Assembly (NCBI GenBank): GCA_019752575.1
Contig: JAIELW010000013.1
Location: 208,573 to 272,572, forward strand
Reading direction: 5' to 3'
From: Xanthobacteraceae bacterium
GTDB lineage: Bacteria; Pseudomonadota; Alphaproteobacteria; Rhizobiales; Xanthobacteraceae
DNA: 64,000 nt
Shown here: piece by piece, positions 56,921-64,000 of the stretch
How positions within the stretch are numbered: position 1 is the stretch's first letter
Layout of the letters: each line of letters starts with the position of its first letter
Notes under the pieces: model-generated
What the model was told of the DNA's origin: nothing
Database searches by the model: none
What the model saw: the letters and a program-made list of their open reading frames with translations, nothing else
Made by a program: the position numbers and the translations under genes

Positions 56921-59900
56921 TCGCCCTCCGACCATTCCTTGAAGCGGGCGAGGTGTTCGTAGTCGTTGTAATCTTTCTGCCACTGCACGCGGGGCGCAAA
57001 CGGATACGCCGTCGCGGCGTCCGCATAAGCCGCGAGCAGCCGCGAAGCGCCTTTCAGCGCATGACCGGCCGCCTTGTCGAGATGATCGTCGCCCGAAATT
57101 CCGCGCGGCTCGGCGACGGATTTGAAATCCTTATGGTTCACAAGCGCGAATAACTTGAACTCGCCGGGCGGCTGGCCGCCGGAAATCTTGATCGGTCCGA
57201 CTTCGGCGAGCGGCAAGCCTCCCGCGACGCCTTCGAAGCCGCCTGCGCGTGCGATCGCGGCCTCGAGCAGCAACTGCGGTTCGAAGCCGAGAATCGCCGC
57301 CTTATAAGTCGGTAGCGTTCCGGTCTTGAAATCGAGCACCGAGACGGACTTGTCCTTATTGACCTCGATGCGATCGGCACGCGCGGTCAGCGTGAAACGC
57401 TCGTTGCCCGCGCCGATTTCGATTTCGCCTTTCACCTCGGAATGAATCCTGGCGATGCCACTCCGGCGCTCCCGCTCCTGATCGACGAACCATCTCGCTG
57501 CCCGCTTGAAGCGCGGCCACCAGATCGCAAGTGCCGCGGGATAACATTCCATCGGCGCGAAGGCTTTGCTGCCGATTTCGATAAGATCGTCGAACGCGGC
57601 GGCGGGAAGCTCTCCCGGATGCCGCTCGGCAAATTTCGAAAGAATTTCGTGCAGCAGCGCGCCGCGCTCGGCGTAGCCGGGCTCTTCGTCGATGGCCTCT
57701 AACTTGCGCAACCGGAGAATTTTCCGCGCATAGATCGAATAGGGATCGCGCGCGAGGTCCTTCATGTCGCTCATGCTGAATTGCCGCGGGCGTGCGGAAA
57801 GCGCAGGCGTGGGCCGTGGCGGTTTCACGGGATCGGTGCGCTCGGCGTGTTCAAGCTTGCGCGCCCAGCCGAGATACCTCTCGCCGCGTTCTGCTGCCTT
57901 TTGCCAATCCTTGCCGCTCGCGACCGCCGCAAGCCGCTGCACAAAGCGCGAGGCGATGGTTTCGACGCCGCCTTGCTTGCGCGAGCGGACGAGGAAAAGT
58001 TCGTTAGCGCTCGCCGCCTGCACGAAGTCATGCGCGGAAAGCCCGATTCTGCGCTCCGGCAGATCGAGTCCGAGCGCCTTGCGCATCGGGCGGTTAAGCC
58101 AGGAGTCGGTATGTGCTTCCGGCGGCCAGATTCCCTCGCATAAACCTCCCAGCACGATCCGGTTCGCGGAAATCATGCGCGCTTCGAGGGGCCCCAGAAT
58201 ACGCAGCCGCTCGTTTTCGGCGCGCGCGGGCCGGAGCGTGTATTCGCGGATCGCCGCCGGGAAAGACTCGGAATAGTCCGCAAGCGTCATCGCCGGCGCG
58301 TCGCTTCCGGTCTCGCACAAGGCGTCGAGCGCGGAAGCGAGCTCCGCGCAATCGTCGCTTTCGTTTTCTGCGATGAGCGGCGTCAGTACGGCGCGATGGG
58401 CTTCCGCGAATGCCGCGAATTCGCGCTCGCCGCGCGAAACGGCCGTAAGCGGCGCGAGCAACTCCGCAAGCGCTCGCGCGACACTTAGCGCGCGATCCCA
58501 TGCGGCAGCGTCGAAGCCGCCGCGCCGGTCGCTGCCGTGATATTTGGCTTTCCTGCGCGCCTCGATTGCAGCGGGAACGGCGGCAGCACCGCCTCCGGGG
58601 CGCGGACCGCGCAGGCAGGCGATCTCGAATATGGCTACGCCTTCGGGGGCAAAAATTCCGCGCAGGTAAGGATGCCGCAACAGCGCGAGAATCGTCGACG
58701 GTGCCGCGTCCTCCTCCGCCGCCATGACCGCGAGCCGCGCGAGCCGCCCGGCTTCGCTGTCGGCGAGCGGCAGGCCCGCGGAATCGTCGATCTCGATATT
58801 CCAGCGCGTAAGTTCTGCGCAGACGCGGCGCGCAAGCGCGCGATCGGGCGTTACCAGCGCCGCGTACTTTTCCTGCTGCAGGGCCTCGCGCAAGGCGATA
58901 GCGATCGCGAGCGCCTCTTCGCGCGCGTCGGCCGCTTCGATAATCGTGACGCCGCCGAGCGAATTTTCCGCAGCCAGCCGCCGCGATGCCTCGTCGCTGT
59001 GCGGGCGAAAGGCGAGCGAAAGAATCTCCTCGCGGCCCGGATGCGTAGCCTCGCCGAGCGGCTCCACCGCCTCGCGCGCAATCTGGATTTTTTCGAGCAG
59101 GCGCTTCAAGCCGAATTGCGGATGGCCCGGCATCGGCTCGTCCGCAGCGCCGATCAGGGCGAACGATTTCTGGTCCAGCCGCTGATCGAGGCCGGGCAGC
59201 ACCACCGCGCCGTTCGGAAGATGGGCAATCGCGCGCAAGAGTTCGGCGACTTTCGGCAATGTGCCGGTGGAGCCCGCAGCAATGATCGGGCCGGTTTTCG
59301 TTCGAGCGAGCCGCTCCGCTTCGCGTGCAAGCAAAAGGTCGCGCCGCGCGGCCGCGTCGATCTTGCCGCGCTCCTGCAGGAAGTCGCGCCAGCCCTTATC
59401 GACGATTGCGAGAAACTCCCGTGAGCGTTCCCAATATTTGTCGAACTCGCCTTCGACCGCGTCCCGCACCTTAGAAAATTGTTCTCCGGCGGTAATGAAA
59501 TCGTCGATCAGATGCGCAAGCTCGTCGGCGAGCGCGATCGCAATAGCCGGAGACGAAGGCAAAGGCCGGAGCTCGCTCTTCGCGAAACCCGAGATCAGTT
59601 TTGCGAGCGCGAGCCGCCGCTCTCCGGAAGAGATCGCGGGCGCGAGCGGCTCCAGGCCGCCGGGCTCGAAGGCGAAAACTTCCTCATCGACGTCGCCGAG
59701 CGGTACGATACGCGGCAACAGCAGCGCAGGCGACTTCGTTTCTTCGAGCAGCACCGCGGCCAGCGCGCGCGCCGAACGCCGCGTCGGCAGATAGACGGTA
59801 GCGTCGGCCAAAAGCTCCGGCTTCGCGCGCGGCGTAAAGCCGGGAATTACCTTGCCGTCGAGAATGCCGCGCGCGAGTGCGCGCAGAAACGGCGCGCTCG

Positions 59901-59934
59901 GCGGAATTGTGAAGACGCGGGGGCTGGCGCTCAT
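56917..59934 (-). CDS. addB: AddB nuclease subunit
   Basis: AddB is the partner of AddA in end resection. The 1005-residue protein has a helicase-like but probably inactive N-terminal part and a C-terminal nuclease, with VSVLDFKTG and EPQLLLEAAI as metal-site motifs. FSMSDMKDLARDPYSIYARKIL marks the start of the nuclease domain. It overlaps addA by 4 bases and begins 12 bases after the MurU-like gene. Confidence 0.94.
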   Translation of the reverse strand: MSASPRVFTIPPSAPFLRALARGILDGKVIPGFTPRAKPELLADATVYLPTRRSARALAAVLLEETKSPALLLPRIVPLGDVDEEVFAFEPGGLEPLAPAISSGERRLALAKLISGFAKSELRPLPSSPAIAIALADELAHLIDDFITAGEQFSKVRDAVEGEFDKYWERSREFLAIVDKGWRDFLQERGKIDAAARRDLLLAREAERLARTKTGPIIAAGSTGTLPKVAELLRAIAHLPNGAVVLPGLDQRLDQKSFALIGAADEPMPGHPQFGLKRLLEKIQIAREAVEPLGEATHPGREEILSLAFRPHSDEASRRLAAENSLGGVTIIEAADAREEALAIAIALREALQQEKYAALVTPDRALARRVCAELTRWNIEIDDSAGLPLADSEAGRLARLAVMAAEEDAAPSTILALLRHPYLRGIFAPEGVAIFEIACLRGPRPGGGAAAVPAAIEARRKAKYHGSDRRGGFDAAAWDRALSVARALAELLAPLTAVSRGEREFAAFAEAHRAVLTPLIAENESDDCAELASALDALCETGSDAPAMTLADYSESFPAAIREYTLRPARAENERLRILGPLEARMISANRIVLGGLCEGIWPPEAHTDSWLNRPMRKALGLDLPERRIGLSAHDFVQAASANELFLVRSRKQGGVETIASRFVQRLAAVASGKDWQKAAERGERYLGWARKLEHAERTDPVKPPRPTPALSARPRQFSMSDMKDLARDPYSIYARKILRLRKLEAIDEEPGYAERGALLHEILSKFAERHPGELPAAAFDDLIEIGSKAFAPMECYPAALAIWWPRFKRAARWFVDQERERRSGIARIHSEVKGEIEIGAGNERFTLTARADRIEVNKDKSVSVLDFKTGTLPTYKAAILGFEPQLLLEAAIARAGGFEGVAGGLPLAEVGPIKISGGQPPGEFKLFALVNHKDFKSVAEPRGISGDDHLDKAAGHALKGASRLLAAYADAATAYPFAPRVQWQKDYNDYEHLARFKEWSEGE

Positions 59935-59946
59935 GTGAGCGCAAGA

Positions 59947-60672
59947 TTACTCGCTGCTCCGGGCAATAGCATCCTCTGCGCCGCGAATCGCATCGGGCGT
60001 GCCGACATGCATCCACACCCCGTCAAGCCGGAGCCCGAACAGGCGTCCCGCCTGTTCGGCTTTGTCGAACGAACGCAGCAGCGAAAACGCACCTTGCGGG
60101 GCATCGCCGAACAGGCGCGGATGCAGGATCGCGGCTCCCGCGTAAACGAAAGCCGCGACTTTGCGCTCGGCGCGTTTCACAAGCCTGCCCTCGGAATCCA
60201 TCGTGAAATCGCCGGCCCCGGCATAACCGACCGCGCCCGCTACCGGCGCAAGCAGCAGGAGCGCATCCATGCGCGCTCCGTCATAGGCGTTCGCAAGCCG
60301 GGAAAGATTCGGTGACGCGCCCTCGATCCAGATCGAATCGGAATTAGCGAGAAAGAACGGCTTCGTGCCGAGCGAGGGGAGTGCGCGCACGACCCCGCCG
60401 CCGGTGTCGAGCAGGATATCGCGTTCGTCCGAAATTTCGATCTTCGGCGATATCCGGTTTTTCAGATGGTCGATCAGAACACCGCCGCAATGATGCACAT
60501 TGACGACCGCACGCTTCGCGCCTGCCGCGGCGAGCCGGTCGAGCACGCGGTCGATCAGCGTCGCGCCCGCGACCTTCACCATGGGCTTCGGAATGTCTTT
60601 GGTGAGCGGCAGCATGCGCTTGCCGAAGCCGGCCGCAAGCACCATCGCTGTGTCGATCTTGTTCGCGGTCAC
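59947..60672 (-). CDS. MurU-like nucleotidyltransferase
   Basis: A 241-residue sugar-1-phosphate nucleotidyltransferase with the LAAGFGKRMLPLT nucleotide loop (about 12-24), PKPMVKV and the LANSDSIW metal motif. It is closest in size and motifs to MurU, which makes UDP-MurNAc from MurNAc-1-phosphate. The gene before it encodes a TsaE-kinase fusion whose kinase part resembles AmgK, the MurNAc 1-kinase, so the pair could be a cell-wall sugar recycling route. Mannose-1-phosphate guanylyltransferase is an alternative. It overlaps the fusion gene by 4 bases. Confidence 0.82.
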   Translation of the reverse strand: MTANKIDTAMVLAAGFGKRMLPLTKDIPKPMVKVAGATLIDRVLDRLAAAGAKRAVVNVHHCGGVLIDHLKNRISPKIEISDERDILLDTGGGVVRALPSLGTKPFFLANSDSIWIEGASPNLSRLANAYDGARMDALLLLAPVAGAVGYAGAGDFTMDSEGRLVKRAERKVAAFVYAGAAILHPRLFGDAPQGAFSLLRSFDKAEQAGRLFGLRLDGVWMHVGTPDAIRGAEDAIARSSE

Positions 60673-62264
60673 GGCGTCTTGCTTTGTCCCGGTGCGCCGA
60701 GCGGCAGTTCAGGCTCTTCCGGCGCGGGCTTTTCGATGCCGGACGGTGGCGGGACGTGGCTCGCGTACCAGGCTTTGACCGCAGACAAGGACGGATGATC
60801 GAGCGCGCGCATGAGATAATTCCATACGCGCGGCATATGGCGGAGATATTGCGGTTTGCCGTCGCGCTTATCGAGCCGCGAGAAGATGCCGAGGATCTTG
60901 GTTGCACGCTGCGCGCCCATGACCATGTAATCCGCGGCGAAGCGGACCGGATCGAAATCAGGGTCTGCCATCTGCCTGCCCACGGCATATTGCGAAAGCA
61001 GCCGCACCTCGGTTCGCTCGCTGACCGTCACGCGGGCATCCATCAGGAGCGCGGCGACGTCATAGGCGGCAGGCCCGATCAGCGCATCCTGAAAATCCAG
61101 AATCCCGATCCGCTGAATACCCTGACGCTCCTCGAGCCAGAGCAGGTTCGGCGAATGATAGTCGCGCAGCACCCAGGTTGCGGGATGGCTCAGAGGTTCG
61201 ATCAGCGCCTCGCGCCACAGCGCGCGGAAAATTTCGCGCGTGGTGGCATCGACCGCTTTCGCTCCGCGATGCGGCAGATACCAGTCGACCAGAAGCTCCG
61301 TCTCGATCAGAAAAGCATCGAAGTCATAGCGCGGTATCGCATATTCGATGCGCGGCGCGACCGGGAGCGTTACCGGCAATTCCTGTGTGTGAAGTGCAAC
61401 CAGAAGATCGACCGCGGTGGCGTAGCGCTCCTCGATCGGCACATGCGGCTCGCTGGTGATGATGCCCGTGGTGCCGAGGTCTTCGAGCAGCAAAAGCCCG
61501 CTGTTGAGGTCGGCCGAGAAAATTTCCGGCGCGGAAAATCCTCGCGCGCGTAAGCCCCGCGAAAGCGCCACGAAGGGCTCCATGGTCTGCGCAAGCTTTG
61601 CGATCTCGCCGTAAGTGCGTCCTTGCCGGATCGGCGGCCCGTCCTTGCTCCGCGGCGCCTTCATCAGGATCGCGGAGCCGTCGTCGAGCAGGAGCCGCTC
61701 GTAGCCGCGGGTGGAGGCATCGCCCTGGATATGCACGCGCTGCGCATTGCCGTAGCCGGAGGCATCGAAGAGCGCATGTTCCGCCCGCAGCCGCTGCAGC
61801 CGCTCAGCCCACAGACCGATCCCGGTGAGCCGGATCCGCCGCGCTTCCGGCCCGAGATCGGGCGCAAGCTCGAGATGAATTTCGAGCCGCTCGGCCTGCA
61901 ATAGCGGTCCCGCTTTGTCCGGCCACTCGACCAGCACCGCGGCGCCTGCCGAGGCTTCCTCCCAGCCGAGTTCGGAGAGTTCGGCGAGCGTGTTCACGCG
62001 AAACAGATCGGCATGTACGACAGCGAAGCGCGGCAGTTCGTAAACCTGCATCAGCGTAAATGTCGGACTCGGCACTTCGAGATATTCGTCGCCGGCCAGC
62101 GTCCGGATGATCGCGCGCGCGAGCACCGTTTTGCCCGAACCGAGCTCCCCGCCGATCGCAATCACGTCTCCGGGCGCAATCGCGAAAGCGAGATTGCGCG
62201 CGATCTCCTGGGTCGCCAATTCGCTGGGTAGGACGATTTCCCAGGTTTTATGCGGGACATTCAT
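60669..62264 (-). CDS. tsaE: TsaE tRNA t6A factor fused to an aminoglycoside-phosphotransferase-type kinase (AmgK-like)
   Basis: The 531-residue protein has two parts. Residues 1-150 are TsaE, the ATPase of the tRNA threonylcarbamoyladenosine complex, with Walker A GELGSGKT (39-46), SPTFTLMQ and a LVEWPDK segment. Residues about 185-510 are an APH/choline-kinase-type domain with DASTRGYERL, catalytic LRDYHSPNLLW and the metal motif GILDFQDA. The kinase resembles AmgK. A MurU-like gene overlaps its 3' end. Such fusions occur in related bacteria; whether the two activities are linked is not known. Confidence 0.92.
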   Translation of the reverse strand: MNVPHKTWEIVLPSELATQEIARNLAFAIAPGDVIAIGGELGSGKTVLARAIIRTLAGDEYLEVPSPTFTLMQVYELPRFAVVHADLFRVNTLAELSELGWEEASAGAAVLVEWPDKAGPLLQAERLEIHLELAPDLGPEARRIRLTGIGLWAERLQRLRAEHALFDASGYGNAQRVHIQGDASTRGYERLLLDDGSAILMKAPRSKDGPPIRQGRTYGEIAKLAQTMEPFVALSRGLRARGFSAPEIFSADLNSGLLLLEDLGTTGIITSEPHVPIEERYATAVDLLVALHTQELPVTLPVAPRIEYAIPRYDFDAFLIETELLVDWYLPHRGAKAVDATTREIFRALWREALIEPLSHPATWVLRDYHSPNLLWLEERQGIQRIGILDFQDALIGPAAYDVAALLMDARVTVSERTEVRLLSQYAVGRQMADPDFDPVRFAADYMVMGAQRATKILGIFSRLDKRDGKPQYLRHMPRVWNYLMRALDHPSLSAVKAWYASHVPPPSGIEKPAPEEPELPLGAPGQSKTP

Positions 62265-64000
62265 GTCGTGGGCGTCGGACTATTCTTCGTTTCCGGCGGC
62301 GTTAACGGGAACACGCAGGTAATCACAGTACCCCGGTTTGCCCCGGAGTCGATCATGACGTCGCCGCCCTGGAGCTTCATGGCCGAGCGTACCAGCGATA
62401 GTCCGAGACCGGCGCCGCGGTGGGTAGAATCGATCGGCAAGGTTTCCAGATTCTGAAACAGGCGTTCCTGTACGTCGCGCGGAATGCCTGGGCCGCGATC
62501 CGACACGTGAAAAAGAACGGCCTGCTGGCGGCGCTCGACCGCGAGCCCGATGCTTTCGCCGCGCGGCGAATGGGCGGCCGCATTGACGACTAAGTTCTGC
62601 AACACCTGCCGCACACGCTCCTCGTCGGCGGAAAACGCGCCGATGCCCGCGGGCACATCGACGACCAGCGAAAGCTGTTTCTCGGCGAGCTTCGTTTTCG
62701 TGTTCGCGGTCACCGCGTCGAGGAGTTTGCAGATCTCTACCTGCGCTACCGGCATGTTCTTGCCGCCGGCGTCGAGGATCGCGAGTTGCAGGCCGTCGAT
62801 GATCGCCAAGAGTTCGGCGCTCGAAGACGAGATATGGCCGAGATACTCGCGCTGCTTTTCGCTGAGCGGCCCCGCTTCCGTGGTGCCGAGAAACTGCGTG
62901 TAGCCCGAGATGTTGTTCAAGGGCGAGCGCAGATCGTGCGAGATGTAGCGGATCACGGTATCGCGAATTGCGTCGGCCGCGATCAGCGCGGCATTGCGCT
63001 CGCGCAGGATTCGCTCCGCGCGCACGGTGTCGGTGATATCGCGGAAGGTAACGAGGTTGCCGCCGTCGGGAAGCGGCACCACAGCGCAATCGAAGCTGCG
63101 GCCGTCGGCAAGTTCGAGCCGCTGCGAAACCGGGCGGCGCTCGCCCGAGCTCGTGACGGCGCGCTCGATCTCGGTCCAGACCTCGTTGCTCTGCGGCTCG
63201 ACCGCGCGGCACAGGCGGCGGATCGCATCGACCGGCGGCTTCTCCGCGAGATCGATGTCGGAAAATCTCCACAGGTTCTGGAACGCCTGGTTTTGCAGTT
63301 GCAGCCGCCCGTCCACGCCGAACACGGCGACGGCCTCGGCAAGCGCGTCCAGCGTTTCGCCCTGCGTATTTTCGAGTGACGAGAAGCGGCTTGCGAGCGC
63401 ATAGCCTTCCGACACGTCATCGAAAAGATACGTGACGCCGCCCTGCGCATTGGGGCTGAGCGCGACGCGAAGGCTGCGCCCGTCGGCGAGGTGCCACATC
63501 GTGTGCTTGGGATCGACCGAGGCATAGGCTTCGTGAAGCTGCGTCTTGAAGGTGCGGAAGTCCGCCATCTCCGGCAGGCAGCGCTGCGCGCGCAGCCGGT
63601 CCAGCACCATCGCGTCGTCCGGCATTTCTTCGAGAAACGCCGGATCGAGCTTGAACAGCGAGAGATAGGCGCTGTTGTAGAAGATCAAGCGCCGGTCTGA
63701 GCCGAAGATCGCGACGGCGGTCGGCATCTGGTCGAGCGTGCGCCGGTGCGCTTCGGTGATGCGCGAAATTTCGCTGCGTGCGATCTCGGCTTCGGTGACG
63801 TCGAGCGCGATGCCGGCGGCACCCCGCTTCGATCCCGCCTCGAAGACTTCGACGGTGCGGCGCTTGCCCGCCACGATCGCGCCGACGCGGCGGTGGAAGA
63901 CGGCGTTCTGCTCCCGCGCCTGCGCGGCTTCGGCGCGGATCGGCTGATCGAGGAGTTCGAGATTTCGCGCGGTCGCTTCGTCGGGGTCCGCAACTTCGAC
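62261..64000 (-). CDS. PAS-domain sensor histidine kinase (5' end cut by window)
   Basis: The frame is open to the window end; 579 residues are visible. Two or three PAS-like modules are seen (for example MPTAVAIFGSDRRLIFYNSAY and DALAEAVAVFGVDGRL). They are followed by a HisKA dimerisation domain with the phosphorylated histidine in SHDLRSPLNNI, and an HATPase domain with VVNAAAHSP, DRGPGIP and GAGLGLSLV. No membrane segment is visible in this part. Its stop overlaps the TsaE-kinase start by 4 bases. The signal and response regulator are not in the window. Confidence 0.92.
   Translation of the reverse strand, partial: VEVADPDEATARNLELLDQPIRAEAAQAREQNAVFHRRVGAIVAGKRRTVEVFEAGSKRGAAGIALDVTEAEIARSEISRITEAHRRTLDQMPTAVAIFGSDRRLIFYNSAYLSLFKLDPAFLEEMPDDAMVLDRLRAQRCLPEMADFRTFKTQLHEAYASVDPKHTMWHLADGRSLRVALSPNAQGGVTYLFDDVSEGYALASRFSSLENTQGETLDALAEAVAVFGVDGRLQLQNQAFQNLWRFSDIDLAEKPPVDAIRRLCRAVEPQSNEVWTEIERAVTSSGERRPVSQRLELADGRSFDCAVVPLPDGGNLVTFRDITDTVRAERILRERNAALIAADAIRDTVIRYISHDLRSPLNNISGYTQFLGTTEAGPLSEKQREYLGHISSSSAELLAIIDGLQLAILDAGGKNMPVAQVEICKLLDAVTANTKTKLAEKQLSLVVDVPAGIGAFSADEERVRQVLQNLVVNAAAHSPRGESIGLAVERRQQAVLFHVSDRGPGIPRDVQERLFQNLETLPIDSTHRGAGLGLSLVRSAMKLQGGDVMIDSGANRGTVITCVFPLTPPETKNSPTPTT

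Noticed and set aside
55167-57026. 619-codon second open frame within addA
   Set aside because: It is an arginine-rich out-of-frame reading of addA and resembles no protein.

Overview
The window is GC-rich DNA from an alphaproteobacterium, most probably of the order Hyphomicrobiales (Rhizobiales), near Bradyrhizobiaceae or Xanthobacteraceae. I infer this from gene order (rpoN-hpf-ptsN next to lptCAB; pheS-pheT behind rpmI-rplT; trpFBA-accD-folC facing trxA-addA-addB), from family traits (AccD without its zinc ribbon, LptB with a proline-rich front, a fused TsaE-kinase, DUF1150 behind Hsp20) and from several families of intergenic palindromes. No species can be named from the sequence alone.

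Layout. 1-7.3 kb: chaperone region with grpE (cut by the window start), a polyprenol-type glycosyltransferase and a membrane glycosyltransferase-like protein, a TRIC-type channel, then dnaK and dnaJ. dnaK has a good RpoH-type promoter. 7.3-16.1 kb: small metabolic and repair genes (a PmtA-like methyltransferase, FMN reductase, pyrF, dapB, gpmA, an Ada-like protein, nth, and others). 16.1-22.0 kb: a minus-strand translation cluster, infC, doxX-like, rpmI, rplT, pheS, a DUF559 nuclease, pheT. infC probably starts at ATT. The nuclease is wedged between pheS and pheT with 4-base overlaps on both sides. 22.1-28.0 kb: glycosyltransferase, hydrolase, queG, GST, uppP and an NDUFA9-like protein.

28.1-32.0 kb: a 3.8-kb AT-richer island sits at the 3' end of tRNA-Leu(CAG). 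It is bounded by an exact 18-bp direct repeat and holds a decayed integrase and one large type IIG-like restriction-methyltransferase. This is the clearest horizontally acquired segment.

32.0-40.6 kb: short RNase D, lptC-lptA-lptB, rpoN, hpf, ptsN, then the minus-strand hsp20-DUF1150 pair. The hsp20 leader shows an RpoH-type promoter followed by three consecutive hairpins. The last hairpin traps the ribosome binding site and has the hallmarks of a ROSE RNA thermometer. tRNA-Ala(GGC) and a TIGR02300 protein follow. 40.7-53.0 kb, plus strand: aroA-cmk-rpsA (strong terminator), sppA, ihfB, lapA-like, an ornithine cyclodeaminase homologue, trpF-trpB-(secreted protein)-trpA, accD, folC. 53.0-64.0 kb, minus strand, read from the window end inwards: a PAS histidine kinase (cut by the window end), TsaE-kinase fusion, MurU-like nucleotidyltransferase, addB, addA and trxA, mostly with overlapping ends.

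The most interesting observations are the DUF559 nuclease framed by two inward-facing identical-arm palindromes inside the pheST operon, the ROSE-like thermometer, the compact tRNA-Leu island, the ATT and CTG start codons, and a three-module fold-back repeat at 16.1-16.25 kb.
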